From Pandoraea anhela (lineage in GTDB: Bacteria; Pseudomonadota; Gammaproteobacteria; Burkholderiales; Burkholderiaceae), in contig NZ_CABPSB010000029.1 in the NCBI RefSeq assembly GCF_902459655.1, positions 1 to 48,793 on the forward strand: a DNA stretch of 48,793 bases, written 5' to 3'. The translations under genes and the position numbers were made by a program. Below, piece after piece: positions 26,854 to 35,428 of the stretch (its first letter is position 1; every line of letters begins with the position of its first letter). The notes beneath the pieces were generated by a model, which saw only the letters and a list, made by a program, of their open reading frames with translations, ran no database searches and was not told the DNA's origin.

Positions 26854-27582
26854 TCAGTCGTTTGCCGCCGCTTCGGCTTCGCTTTGCTCGATGGCCTGAA
26901 CGATGATGCGCAGCGTCGCGTCGAGATGCGACTGCGTATGCTTGCGTGCGGCGGCAACATCACGGGCGCGGTACTCGTCGAGCATCGTCTGGTGCTCCTG
27001 ATTGCTCACGTCGACATGCACGGGCCGCATATAGAGCGACAACGCAATGTAGGGACCGGACGCGTCGCGCAAGGTCTTGATCAGATGCGCGAGACGGGAG
27101 TCGTCCTGCGACGCCCACAACGCCGCGTGAAACGCCTGATTCAGTTCGGTCCATTTGACGACGTCCGTCGTCGCGAGCATCTCGTCGTGCAACGCCTGCG
27201 CGTGGGCAATGTCCGCTTCGCGCATCGTCGCCATCGCCTGCTCGGCCATCATCGGCTCCAGCGTCATGCGCAGGCGATAGATCTCATTGACGTCGTCGAT
27301 CGTGAGACCGCGCACGACCGCGCCGCGATGCACGTCGAAAAACACCAGCCCTTCGGAGACCAGCGTGCGCAAGGCTTCGCGCACAGGCGTCGTCGACATC
27401 TCGAGACGGCGCGCAAGATCGTCCTGACGCAGCCGGTCCCCCGCCTTCAGGCGGCCTTGCAGAATCTCCGTGCGCAGGGTCTCGATGGCGTATTGATACG
27501 CGGTGAGCCGGCGGCGGCCCGACGTGGCGGACGAGCCCGGGGCGCTCGATAGCGTGCCAGATGCGGAGGACGTGCTTTTCAA
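26854..27582 (-). CDS. GntR-family regulator, FCD (FadR) subfamily
   Basis: The 242-residue protein has an N-terminal winged helix (TAYQYAIETLRTEILQGRLKAGDRLRQDDLARRLEMSTTPVREALRTLVSEGLV). An all-helical FCD effector domain follows, with the metal-ligand pattern including NQAFHAAL and later His residues. It follows the asparaginase gene by only 19 bases on the same strand and is probably co-transcribed with it. Likely targets are its own operon and the divergent MFS transporter. The start is uncertain: the annotated start is a TTG without a clear ribosome-binding site, and an internal start would still keep the DNA-binding domain. Confidence 0.87.
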   Translation of the reverse strand: MKSTSSASGTLSSAPGSSATSGRRRLTAYQYAIETLRTEILQGRLKAGDRLRQDDLARRLEMSTTPVREALRTLVSEGLVFFDVHRGAVVRGLTIDDVNEIYRLRMTLEPMMAEQAMATMREADIAHAQALHDEMLATTDVVKWTELNQAFHAALWASQDDSRLAHLIKTLRDASGPYIALSLYMRPVHVDVSNQEHQTMLDEYRARDVAAARKHTQSHLDATLRIIVQAIEQSEAEAAAND

Positions 27583-27601
27583 AGGCGTGTCGTGTGAAGA
27601 T

Positions 27602-28630
27602 TTATTGACGCGTGAGTTTACTCCAATTCGCCAACGCGTCTGCGATGTCTGCGGCGACGGTGCCCGAGGCCAGAAGCGCGCTCACGAGCAGTCGCGACTT
27701 GAGCGCAGACAACCAGCCGGACAAGTGAGCGCCCCGTCGCGCGAGATCGATTTCCGAGCCCACGTAACCGTACGTCTGCGACGCCGTCGAGCCGCTTCCT
27801 GCACGGCTCGCGATCACGACCGGCACCTGCGACGCCAGCGAACCGATCCGCTCCGCGAAGCCGAACGACACGTGTCCCGCGCCCTGCGCCGCGATCACGA
27901 GCGCCTCGTAACCGCCCTTCACCGCCATCTCCGCGAGTTCCCCGTCGTCCCCGAGGACCGCCGTCACCAATGCGACCTTCGGCCACGCGCGCACCGGCCG
28001 GGGTAACGGCTGCGCACGCGTCGTTCGTCCGTGGAAATACGTGGGACGCCCTTCGACGAGGCGCGCCGCGACACCGCCGTCGAGCGATTCGAACGCCTGC
28101 ACGGCCAACGCGTCGCGCTTGCTGACCCAGCGCGCGTAATGCACCGTGTCGTTCATCACGACCAGCACGCCGCGCCCGGCGCTGTCCGGATGGCACGCCG
28201 TGCGCACGGCGGCGAGCAGATTGGCCGGACCGTCGGCACCTGCCGCCTGCGGCGCGCGCATCGCCCCGGTCACGATGAGCGGCGCCGGCGACTTCCAGAA
28301 CAGATCCAGCAGGAACGCCGTTTCTTCCAGCGTATCGGTGCCCTGCGTCAGCACGACCCCGCTCGCCCCGTCGTCGATCTGCTGCTCCGCCCACGTCAGC
28401 GCGGCCATCAGGTCGTCATAACCCAGCGACGCGCTCGGCAACTGACGCAACGATGCCGTACGGATCGTCGCAACGTCGGAGAGTCCCGGCACGGCGCGGG
28501 CGAGTTGCGTGGCGTCGAGGGTCGGAACGACGCCGCCCGCCGCGTCGGAGGGCGTCATGCTGATCGTGCCGCCGAGCGAAGCGACGGCAACCGTAGGACG
28601 CGTGGTAGGCGAGTGATGAGAATTTGTCAT
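27602..28630 (-). CDS. L-asparaginase/glutaminase family amidohydrolase
   Basis: This 342-residue protein has both family signatures: VAVASLGGTISM near residue 20 with the nucleophilic Thr, and VVLTQGTDTLEETA near 95 with the second Thr and Asp. It would hydrolyse L-asparagine or a related amide to the acid and ammonia. No signal peptide is seen, so it should act in the cytoplasm. The ATG at 28630 is chosen because the frame upstream runs into the divergent promoter. It is followed by the GntR gene and is divergent from an MFS transporter, which suggests uptake and breakdown of one amide-like substrate. Confidence 0.88.
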   Translation of the reverse strand: MTNSHHSPTTRPTVAVASLGGTISMTPSDAAGGVVPTLDATQLARAVPGLSDVATIRTASLRQLPSASLGYDDLMAALTWAEQQIDDGASGVVLTQGTDTLEETAFLLDLFWKSPAPLIVTGAMRAPQAAGADGPANLLAAVRTACHPDSAGRGVLVVMNDTVHYARWVSKRDALAVQAFESLDGGVAARLVEGRPTYFHGRTTRAQPLPRPVRAWPKVALVTAVLGDDGELAEMAVKGGYEALVIAAQGAGHVSFGFAERIGSLASQVPVVIASRAGSGSTASQTYGYVGSEIDLARRGAHLSGWLSALKSRLLVSALLASGTVAADIADALANWSKLTRQ

Positions 28631-28676
28631 GACGGAAGGATTCGGGGAAGTGGAGGCGTATTTAATTTCGGTTGAT

Positions 28677-28699
28677 ATGCATTGTGCATTATATATAAT
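28677..28699. promoter_or_regulatory. Overlapping palindromes, candidate GntR operator and promoter
   Basis: ATGCA-TTG-TGCAT (28677-28689) overlaps the perfect palindrome ATTATATATAAT (28688-28699). The latter also contains a -10-like TATAAT. They lie between the asparaginase-GntR operon and the divergent transporter, where the GntR protein should bind. Confidence 0.45.
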
Positions 28700-28772
28700 C
28701 GACAACCGTTTGCGAAGGGCACCGCGCGCTTCGCGACACTCCCCCAGAGAGAAACCCTTGTCAGGAGACGTC

Positions 28773-30128
28773 ATGCAACCAACCACTGTGGGCCATCCGG
28801 CCACCGGGGCGACCCGATACCGATTCGCCATGTTCGCGCTGATCGTGGTGATCGCCCTCGTGAACTACATCGACCGGGGCGCGATTTCGTACTCTGCCGC
28901 GCAGATTACATCGGAATACGGCTTCGACCGGGCGGGATGGGGCGCCGTCCTGGGCTATTTCGGCTATGGCTACATGTTCGGCGCGCTCTTCGGCGGCGCG
29001 CTGGCTGACCGCCTCGGTGCGAAGAAGGTGTGGGTGATCGCCGGCGTTGCCTGGTCCGCATTCGCCATCGCCATGATCTGGGCGGGCGATCTCGGGGTGG
29101 CGGTCTTCGGTGGCTCGGCGCTCACGGGTTTCGCCACGATTCGCGTGCTGTTCGGCTTCGCCGAGGGACCGGCCTACTCCATCATCAACAAGACGATGTC
29201 GGCATGGGCCTCGCCGTCGGAGCGCGGTTTCGCGGTCTCGATCGGGCTGCTGAGCACGCCGCTGGGCGCGCTGCTCACGGCGCCGGTAGCGGTGGGTTTG
29301 CTGATGCTCACCGATAGCTGGCGCACGATGTATGTCGTGCTCGGCGTGGCCGGTTTCGTGCTGATTGCCCTGTTCGCGCGCGTCTACACGAATCGCCCGG
29401 AGGACAACCCGCGCGTGAATGCGGCGGAGGTCGCGCAGATTCAGGCGGGACGCGCGCCGCAGCACGCGTCGTCGGCCGCTGCCGCCCGCGAAATGCCGTG
29501 GTGGAGCTTCTTCAGGAGCAAGACGCTGGTATTCAACTCGATCGGATATTTCGCCTTCGTCTACGTCAACTTCATGCTGCTGACGTGGACCCCGAAGTAT
29601 CTTGCCGACGAGTTCCATTTCACGCTGTCGTCGATGTGGTACATCGGCATGATTCCGTGGACGGGGGCATGCGTGACGGTGCTGCTCGGCGGACGCATCT
29701 CCGACTGGCTGTACCGCAAGACCGGCAAGCTCGTGATCGCGCGCAGCTGGTTTGCCGCAGCGTCGCTCACTTGCACGACGCTGTGCTTCCTGTTGGTATC
29801 GCAAGCGCAGAGCGTGTGGGCCGTGATTGCGCTGATGACGCTGGGCAACGCGCTCAATGCGCTGCCAAACTCGGTGTACTGGGCAGTTGTGATCGACACG
29901 GCGCCGACACGTGTGGGCACGTTCAGCGGCTTGATGCACTTCATCGCAAACATCGCTTCGGTGCTTGCCCCGACGCTGGCAGGCATTCTGTCGGCGAAGT
30001 ATGGCTACTCGTCGATGTTCGTCGCCACAGCGGTCGCCACGGCGATCGGGGTATTTGCGATGTTGCAGGTGAAACCCGGCGTGGGACCGAAACCCGGACG
30101 CTCGACAGGCGCCACCGTCTCGGCTTGA
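28773..30128 (+). CDS. MFS transporter, anion:cation symporter (ACS) family
   Basis: The 451-residue protein has 12 membrane helices. The ACS-type first helix region YRFAMFALIVVIALVNYIDRGAISYS and the loop GGALADRLGAKKVWVIAG are typical of sugar-acid and organic-anion importers such as ExuT or GudP relatives. The ATG at 28773 follows AGGAG at 6 bases. Its place opposite an asparaginase-GntR operon suggests a substrate linked to amide catabolism, although the family usually moves sugar acids. Its stop lies next to the stop of the convergent LysR gene. Confidence 0.9.
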   Translation: MQPTTVGHPATGATRYRFAMFALIVVIALVNYIDRGAISYSAAQITSEYGFDRAGWGAVLGYFGYGYMFGALFGGALADRLGAKKVWVIAGVAWSAFAIAMIWAGDLGVAVFGGSALTGFATIRVLFGFAEGPAYSIINKTMSAWASPSERGFAVSIGLLSTPLGALLTAPVAVGLLMLTDSWRTMYVVLGVAGFVLIALFARVYTNRPEDNPRVNAAEVAQIQAGRAPQHASSAAAAREMPWWSFFRSKTLVFNSIGYFAFVYVNFMLLTWTPKYLADEFHFTLSSMWYIGMIPWTGACVTVLLGGRISDWLYRKTGKLVIARSWFAAASLTCTTLCFLLVSQAQSVWAVIALMTLGNALNALPNSVYWAVVIDTAPTRVGTFSGLMHFIANIASVLAPTLAGILSAKYGYSSMFVATAVATAIGVFAMLQVKPGVGPKPGRSTGATVSA

Positions 30129-30129
30129 T

Positions 30130-31020
30130 TCAATCGCGACCGGCCGTCTCGATCAACCAGTCGAAGACCGCTGTCACCACCGGCGAGCGCGGCTCGCCGG
30201 CCACGCGCGAGACCCACCACGTGCGGCCTTCGATGCGGGGATAGCCGCTCAGTATGCTCAGGCGCGCCTGCCGCAGACACTCGTCGGCAACCAGGCGTGA
30301 GACACAGGCGATCCCCCGGCCTCGCAGCGCAGCGTCGAGCAACAGCCGCGCGTCATCGTAGATCGCCTGTTTGCGAAACGGCGCGAGTTGATGACGAAAG
30401 AGCGCCGCCGTGTCGTCGAGGGTGAAACTCTCTTCCAGGCAGAGGAGCGCCGCCATTTCCGGGTGCTTCACCAGCGGAACATCGGCCAGTCGCCTCGCGA
30501 GCCCCGCCTCCGCCACGATCACCCATTCGTCCTTCAGCCACGGCACCTCGTTCAATGCCGTCTGCCGAAGCGGCCGATCGCTGATCGCGATATCGATGTC
30601 CATCTCGTCGATGAAGCGCGCCGATTCGTCCGTCGACAACATTGGGCAAAGCGCCGGCACGCGCGCCAGCAGATCGTCGAGACGCGGACTCAACCAGCCG
30701 TGCAACACTTGCGCCGGCCCGGCGACGACCACCAGCCCGGGATCCAGATACGTCGCGATGCGGCCCAACCCGCTGCGTAACGTATCGACCGAGCGTTGCA
30801 CGCTACGCTGCAACACCTCGCCCGCCACCGTCAGTTCGACACCCCGGCCCACACGCCGGAACAACGGCTGACCGACTTCCGCCTCCAACTGCTGCACCTG
30901 ATGGCTGATGGCCGACTGGCTGACATGCAATTCGTCGGCCGCTCTCGAGAAATTCCCGTGCCGTGCGGCAGCCTCGAACCCCATGAGCAATTTGAGCGAC
31001 GGTATTCGCTGCCGAGTCAT
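30130..31020 (-). CDS. LysR-family transcriptional regulator, GcvA-like
   Basis: The 296-residue protein has the LysR winged helix at the N-terminus (LKLLMGFEAAARHGNFSRAADELHVSQSAISHQVQQLEAEVGQPLFRR), close to the GcvA/AmpR branch. A periplasmic-binding-protein-like effector domain follows. The ATG at 31020 has GGAGG 5-6 bases upstream and is preferred over long upstream extensions. It is divergent from the agmatine-deiminase-like gene, with 162 bases between, and probably controls it. Confidence 0.88.
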   Translation of the reverse strand: MTRQRIPSLKLLMGFEAAARHGNFSRAADELHVSQSAISHQVQQLEAEVGQPLFRRVGRGVELTVAGEVLQRSVQRSVDTLRSGLGRIATYLDPGLVVVAGPAQVLHGWLSPRLDDLLARVPALCPMLSTDESARFIDEMDIDIAISDRPLRQTALNEVPWLKDEWVIVAEAGLARRLADVPLVKHPEMAALLCLEESFTLDDTAALFRHQLAPFRKQAIYDDARLLLDAALRGRGIACVSRLVADECLRQARLSILSGYPRIEGRTWWVSRVAGEPRSPVVTAVFDWLIETAGRD

Positions 31021-31182
31021 TGCGCCTCCGAAGATATGAGAAAATTTGATCAATAGTAACAAAACATCTCGTTTTTCTTTATCGATGCCGTACCTCAAAC
31101 TGCGTGAACTGCCAGACTCGCAGACGCACACGCGGTCACTCGACGGCGTCACCGTGCGCAACATCATCAAGAGAATTGGGAA

Positions 31183-32289
31183 ATGCCGACAAGGCGAGGC
31201 TTTATGAAGACGGGACTGACCGTATCCGGGGCAACGATGCTCGCGGGCGCGTGGGGCGGTGGGTTGATGCGCGCGGCGTTCGCCGGCGGCGTGTCCGAAT
31301 GGCGCATGCCGGACGAGAGCGATCGTCATGCCGCGACGTGGATGGCGTTCGGGCCGAGCGAAGCCGTGTGGGGACGTCGTCTCCAGCGCGCGGCGCAGGA
31401 AGGACTCGCCCGCATCGCGCAGGCGATCGGCAGCTTCGAACCCGTCAACATGCTGGTTCGCGAGGACGATTACGAGGTGGCGCACCGCATGTGCGGCAAC
31501 AAGGTCAATCTGATCGTCCGCCCCATCGACGATCTATGGATGCGCGACACAGGCCCTGTCTTCGTTCGCGGCTCCCGGGGCGAGATGGCCGGCATCGATT
31601 TCAACTTCAACGGTTGGGGTGGCAAGCAGACTTGCGACGACGATGCCGAAGTCGCCGCGTTCGTCACCGCGAAAGCCGACGTTCGCCGATTGACGACGCG
31701 TCTGGTACTCGAAGGCGGCGGCATTGAAGTCGACGGCGACGGCACCGCCATCATCACGCAGAGTTGCGTGCTGAACCGCAATCGCAATCCGGGCTGGAGC
31801 AAAACGGCTTGCGAAACCGAGTTGATGCGCTTGCTTGGGCTGCGCAAAATTCTTTGGTTGCCCGGGATCGCCGGCAAGGATATTACCGACGGGCACACCG
31901 ATTTTTATGCACGCTTCGCGCGTCCCGGCGTGGTGATCGCGCATCTGGATAACGACACATCGTCTTACGATCATGCCGTGACGAAACGCCATCTCGATGT
32001 TCTGCGTCAGTCCACTGACGCCGCCGGCCGCAAGCTGCAAGTGGTCGTCCTGCCCGGCCCGGACAGCGTACGGAACACTTATGCGTCGGACGGATTCGCT
32101 GCCGGATACGTCAACTTCTACGTGTGCAATGGCGCCGTCATCGCACCGCAGTTCGGCGATAGCGCGACGGACAGGCGCTCGCGGGACACATTGCGCGACC
32201 TGTTTCCGAAACGCGAGATCGTCCAACTCGATATCGACGGCATTGCCGGCGGCGGGATTCATTGCACGACGCAGCAGCAACCGGCCTGA
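31183..32289 (+). CDS. Agmatine deiminase family protein with Tat signal
   Basis: The 368-residue protein begins with a twin-arginine signal (TRRGFMK, then a hydrophobic stretch ending near RAAFAGG). The rest matches the agmatine deiminase/porphyromonas-type PAD fold: WMRDTGPVFV, EGGGIEVDGDGT, the catalytic His in DGHTDFYARF, and the catalytic Cys in GGGIHCTTQQ at the very end. The reaction would turn agmatine or a peptidyl arginine into the citrulline-type product plus ammonia. Most agmatine deiminases are cytoplasmic, so the Tat signal points to a periplasmic role. It is the last intact host gene on the plus strand before the mobile element. Confidence 0.87.
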   Translation: MPTRRGFMKTGLTVSGATMLAGAWGGGLMRAAFAGGVSEWRMPDESDRHAATWMAFGPSEAVWGRRLQRAAQEGLARIAQAIGSFEPVNMLVREDDYEVAHRMCGNKVNLIVRPIDDLWMRDTGPVFVRGSRGEMAGIDFNFNGWGGKQTCDDDAEVAAFVTAKADVRRLTTRLVLEGGGIEVDGDGTAIITQSCVLNRNRNPGWSKTACETELMRLLGLRKILWLPGIAGKDITDGHTDFYARFARPGVVIAHLDNDTSSYDHAVTKRHLDVLRQSTDAAGRKLQVVVLPGPDSVRNTYASDGFAAGYVNFYVCNGAVIAPQFGDSATDRRSRDTLRDLFPKREIVQLDIDGIAGGGIHCTTQQQPA

Positions 32290-32300
32290 TACGCAAAGCG

Positions 32301-32579
32301 TTATTCCGCCATCGCTCGAAGGCATTCGTTCCGGCTTTGCGGACCGCTCAAGCCGTTCACGAGCAGCGGGACTTTACGCGACATGTTCAGCACGACGATC
32401 TTTCCAGTGCTGGCCGCCGCCGCGCGAACCGTCTCTCCGACGGCAATTCGCGCAGCGCCTTTTTCCTGCCCCGGCTGCCGGAACATCTCGAACACCGCAT
32501 AACTTCCCGATGCAAAGTGCACAACGAACCGCCCGCGCGATTCGTCGACAGCATCGATCACCCCCTCTTCCACTTCCAT
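32301..32579 (-). CDS. Conserved hypothetical small protein
   Basis: This 92-residue protein reads MEVEEGVIDAVDESRGRFVVHFASGSYAVFEMF and then a beta-rich segment (ARIAVGETVRAAAASTGKIVVLNMSRKVPLLVNG). The pattern suggests a small beta-barrel such as an OB or KOW-like fold, but I do not recognise the family. The ATG has GGAG about 9 bases upstream. In-frame extension would run through the tRNA remnant, so it is rejected. It ends 11 bases from the agmatine-deiminase-like gene, convergent with it. Confidence 0.6.
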   Translation of the reverse strand: MEVEEGVIDAVDESRGRFVVHFASGSYAVFEMFRQPGQEKGAARIAVGETVRAAAASTGKIVVLNMSRKVPLLVNGLSGPQSRNECLRAMAE

Positions 32580-32643
32580 TGCCGTGTGCTCCGTTCGTGC
32601 GGGTCTTCGTGTTGGTATTCGTATTCGTTCGGACAACAAAAAA

Positions 32644-32671
32644 GGGCCAGCAGACCGTGATCTGCTGGCCC
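32644..32671 (-). terminator. Rho-independent terminator downstream of the tRNA remnant
   Basis: An 11-bp perfect stem GGGCCAGCAGA / TCTGCTGGCCC with loop CCGTGA is followed on the minus strand by seven T bases (A-run 32637-32643). It stands 7 bases beyond the tRNA 3' end, where the terminator of the original tRNA gene is expected. Confidence 0.85.
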
Positions 32672-32677
32672 TATTCC

Positions 32678-32722
32678 TGGTAGGCCGTGCTGGGTTCGAA
32701 CCAGCGACCAAGGGATTATGAG
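32678..32722 (-). tRNA. 3' half of a tRNA(CAT) gene, attachment site remnant
   Basis: On the minus strand the bases read from a CTCATAA anticodon loop through a TCCCT stem strand. Then come the T arm GCTGG-TTCGAAC-CCAGC, the acceptor strand ACGGCCT, discriminator A and CCA. This is the 3' half of a tRNA with anticodon CAT (Met or lysidine-type Ile). The 5' anticodon-stem strand and D arm are missing: the sequence to the right (GCAAA next to the loop) does not pair. This is the usual scar of integration into a tRNA gene, so it marks the left end of the element. The reconstituted tRNA should lie to the right of this window. Confidence 0.75.
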
Positions 32723-33113
32723 TTTGCGATTAACACTGTCTGCGTGGAGACAGTTGGGGCATATCAGCGAAGGAGAAAAATGAAAAATCAAATGTTTTCA
32801 ACAACTTACATGAACACAAAAAAATTTAGAGGTGTCTAGCGAAACTTACAGCTGTACCGCACGTGTACCGCCCCCTCCTGAGCCAACACCGACTTCGGGA
32901 ACGAGCAGACAAAACTGGGCTGACGACTATCGCGAACTTATGGTGCTCTGTCAGTTGTCACTTCGTGCATCCGACCACATAACGGAAGAGCTGCTGATCC
33001 AAATTCGCATGGCTGCACTAATACTAGCTCTGGCTGGATTCGTTCTTGGCGTTTTCGCGGCGGGCATCTGGCTTCAGGCAAGTCGCGTCCACGTTAGCCC
33101 CCCTCTGGGAAGA

Positions 33114-33296
33114 TCAAGAACCGCGATACCCGGTGATACCGCAGGCCGAATGGATCGTCAGATTATTGCAGGCATCGACGGAACCAGCACTTTTGAACAG
33201 GTGAGCAGCAATGTTGCCCCCAATCGCAGTGCCGCTGACCACAGGCTCTTGCGTTGCAGGCCCACTCACATAGGAAAAGGTGTCGGCAATCGCCCC
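33114..33296 (-). pseudogene. C-terminal remnant of an unknown protein
   Basis: A minus-strand frame of 60 codons reads GAIADTFSYVSGPATQEPV, continues with GTAIGGNIAAHLFKSAG and ends ACGITGYRGS followed by TGA. It looks coding, with Gly/Ala/Thr-rich amphipathic sequence and two Cys, but has no start codon of its own. It is preceded in frame by a TGA and then by RRRWSLYASPAI, which may be the continuation across a nonsense mutation. I do not recognise the family. Confidence 0.35.
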
Positions 33297-33385
33297 TCAA
33301 ATAGCCGGGGAAGCATACAGAGACCACCGACGGCGAGTTTGCGCCGACTTTCCCTAGTTCTAATTAGCCAGCACCGCACAAAAAA

Positions 33386-33408
33386 ACAGCCCGCACAAGG
33401 CGGGCTGT
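33386..33408 (-). terminator. Rho-independent terminator, minus strand
   Basis: ACAGCCCGC / GCGGGCTGT is a 9-bp perfect stem with loop ACAAG. On the minus strand it is followed by six or seven T bases (A-run 33380-33386). It would end a minus-strand transcript from the short frame at 33492-33716. Confidence 0.75.
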
Positions 33409-33491
33409 CGAATAGACGGGGCGGCGGATACTGCGGAACGACGTCCAGGCCAGCAAACCCTAACCCCTTTTTTCTATCGATGGAGCATCAC

Positions 33492-33716
33492 TCATCCATC
33501 TGAGTAGTTAGAATACCCGTTTCCCCATACTTTTGCAACCCGATGCGCATTGACTCGAAGATTACGCCCGAACATGGGCTTGAGGTCCGGCAGCAGTTCT
33601 TTTGCGAGTGCTGGTTCAATCTGGTGCATGCGACATCCATAGACGCGTTTCGTGTCCGAGCGATGAATCCCGAGAATGTCGTGCGCGAATTGCTGAAGAT
33701 GATCAACTTCGAGCAT
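33492..33716 (-). pseudogene. Minus-strand coding remnant before the terminator
   Basis: The frame reads MLEVDHLQQFAHDILGIHRS, then a segment ending PALAKELLPDLKPMFGRNLR, and closes VWGNGYSNYSDG. It looks like the C-terminus of a real protein, has mixed codon use, and is followed by a well-formed terminator 83 bases on. Its right part runs antisense to the start of the HEPN gene. It is either the decayed end of an older gene or a small gene; I do not recognise it. Confidence 0.3.
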
Positions 33717-35417
33717 GCCACCGAAACCGATCTCGGTAGAGTTGCGGCTGAAGCGGCTGACATCTTGTCAGAGTCCGTCGTGCTACGTGGCCCCGAGTTT
33801 TCCCCCAGCTACCCACATCTGCTAGCGCTGTTGGTAAACGCGAAGCCTAAGGAAGTCGACAAGATGGGAGAGGGCGAGCTAAGTAAAGCTTGGGGACAAG
33901 CGCTTTCGAAGCATAAATCTCTCGTCGACGCATTCGCGCGTGAACTTGAATCAGCCATGCGTACGAATTTCGTGCCAGCAAGTACCGCGTGGCTGATGCG
34001 CGAAATCACTTTGGCGGATCCTCCCGGGCCCCTGACGCCACTCGCATCTACATTCACACAAATCGCAAGCGTGCTCGATACGCTGCTGAGTACCCTCATC
34101 AATCGCGGATGGAGTATCGAGTCTCTCTTTAGCTTCTATCGCATGGTCCTTCTCCCTCCGCTAAGGGACGGGGATGACAAGCCGATGTATCGCTTCGATG
34201 ACGCTTTTGGTGCAGTTTGTGAACGCCTTGCCGCAGAGCCGAAGCCCTACCGGGTCACCTTCGCGATCTTCAATGTGACCAAACCTGATCAATTCCCTGA
34301 GCTCGTAGGAGACATCGAATTCAAATCGCTCCCACCAGTAGTCGGGGAGAAATCTAGCAACTATGTCAAACGGTACGCGCAACCCGGCGGCGGCCGCCTA
34401 TTTGCCACCATGACCGTTTCCGCCGAAGACGGGCGCATCGCGGGTTCGATCGCCAGCGATCGCATCGGGCAGGTTCTCGACGTGGTCCGATATGACTACG
34501 AGCGAAAGAACATCCAACTGGCACAGAGTTTCCTCCTAGAAAAGGGGGATAAGCACATGAATCTCGCGTTACCAGGAACGGTGCCTAACCCAGACTCGTC
34601 CTTGAGTGCAGATCAGTTGGACCATTTTATGAAGCGCCTTCAGGATCTCGTAAACAGTGGAACACTCTCGAGCGACGCAAAGGACCGAATCTATTCAGCA
34701 TTTCGTCTGTATCGAATTGGTGCCGACACACTGAATTTCGAGAACAAACTCGTGAACTGGTGGACGGCGGTAGAATTTCTTGTCAAAGGCGCGAGCAACG
34801 GTAGTGCGGGAATTGGGGCCGGCGTTGAGCATTCACTGGCGCCCACGGTGACGCTCTCCTATCTCCCGAAACATCTCGCGGCTCTGCGCGGAGTCCTCGT
34901 AGACCTGAAGATTGAACTACGTGACGATGCTGATGAGCCGATCGAGCTGAAGAGTCTTGGTCTGGCCAAGTTCCACGAGTTGCTGCAGGAGCAACGTCAC
35001 CGCGACAGCATCAAAGACCACTGTGCGTCTCGTCCATTCATCTGGCATTGTGTCGAGCGATTCTTCGCCAACTCGGCTGATCAGAAACAATTTGGCAAAG
35101 TACTCAAGAACCACGAGAGACGCGTTCGCTGGCACGTGCAACGCATCTATAGGGCGCGATGCGACATCGTTCACAGCGCCCAACGAATGGTGGACGCCAC
35201 CTTACTCTGTGCAAATCTCGAGTTTTACCTGAAGACTGTCCTATCGACCTTCCTTGAGGCCCTACATCGACACCCGACGCTGAGAAGTCCTCGAGAGTTC
35301 TTCGACCGCCAACAGCATGCCTACCATAGCGTCTCAACCGAATTGGCCCAAGGCAAAGCTACGGCACTCCTCACGCTGCTCGCAAATAAGGATGAGGTTG
35401 GCGCGACAACCGCCTAG
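33663..35417 (+). CDS. HEPN-domain protein (ApeA-like C-terminus), candidate defence gene
   Basis: From the ATG at 33663 the protein has 584 residues; an earlier ATG at 33543 would add 40 residues that overlap a minus-strand coding frame, so I prefer the later one. The N-terminal 300 residues have no motif I recognise. The C-terminal third is helical. It contains FENKLVNWWTAVEFLVKG and then RARCDIVHSA, an R-x4-H motif (Arg499, His504) of HEPN ribonucleases, arranged as in Apea-like HEPN domains. HEPN proteins often cleave RNA in phage defence or toxin systems. Its place at the edge of an element with other nuclease-like genes fits defence cargo. Lower GC than the host marks it as acquired. 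Confidence 0.65.
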   Translation: MNPENVVRELLKMINFEHATETDLGRVAAEAADILSESVVLRGPEFSPSYPHLLALLVNAKPKEVDKMGEGELSKAWGQALSKHKSLVDAFARELESAMRTNFVPASTAWLMREITLADPPGPLTPLASTFTQIASVLDTLLSTLINRGWSIESLFSFYRMVLLPPLRDGDDKPMYRFDDAFGAVCERLAAEPKPYRVTFAIFNVTKPDQFPELVGDIEFKSLPPVVGEKSSNYVKRYAQPGGGRLFATMTVSAEDGRIAGSIASDRIGQVLDVVRYDYERKNIQLAQSFLLEKGDKHMNLALPGTVPNPDSSLSADQLDHFMKRLQDLVNSGTLSSDAKDRIYSAFRLYRIGADTLNFENKLVNWWTAVEFLVKGASNGSAGIGAGVEHSLAPTVTLSYLPKHLAALRGVLVDLKIELRDDADEPIELKSLGLAKFHELLQEQRHRDSIKDHCASRPFIWHCVERFFANSADQKQFGKVLKNHERRVRWHVQRIYRARCDIVHSAQRMVDATLLCANLEFYLKTVLSTFLEALHRHPTLRSPREFFDRQQHAYHSVSTELAQGKATALLTLLANKDEVGATTA

Positions 35418-35428
35418 CCAGAAGATAC

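Larger units (their letters stand above)
32723..33541. other. Left end of the element: remnants and noncoding DNA
   Basis: A short hairpin (CTGTCT / AGACAG, 32737-32754) lies next to the tRNA remnant. A GTG-started plus-strand frame from 32832 has one good membrane helix (MAALILALAGFVLGVFAAGIW), but its second half runs antisense to a minus-strand coding remnant, so I doubt it is an intact gene. The region otherwise holds the remnants and the terminator listed separately. Confidence 0.4.

Noticed and set aside
32832-33503. 223-codon plus-strand frame at the left end of the element
   Set aside because: Only one short segment looks like a membrane helix; the second half is antisense to a minus-strand coding piece and a terminator, so I did not list it as a gene.
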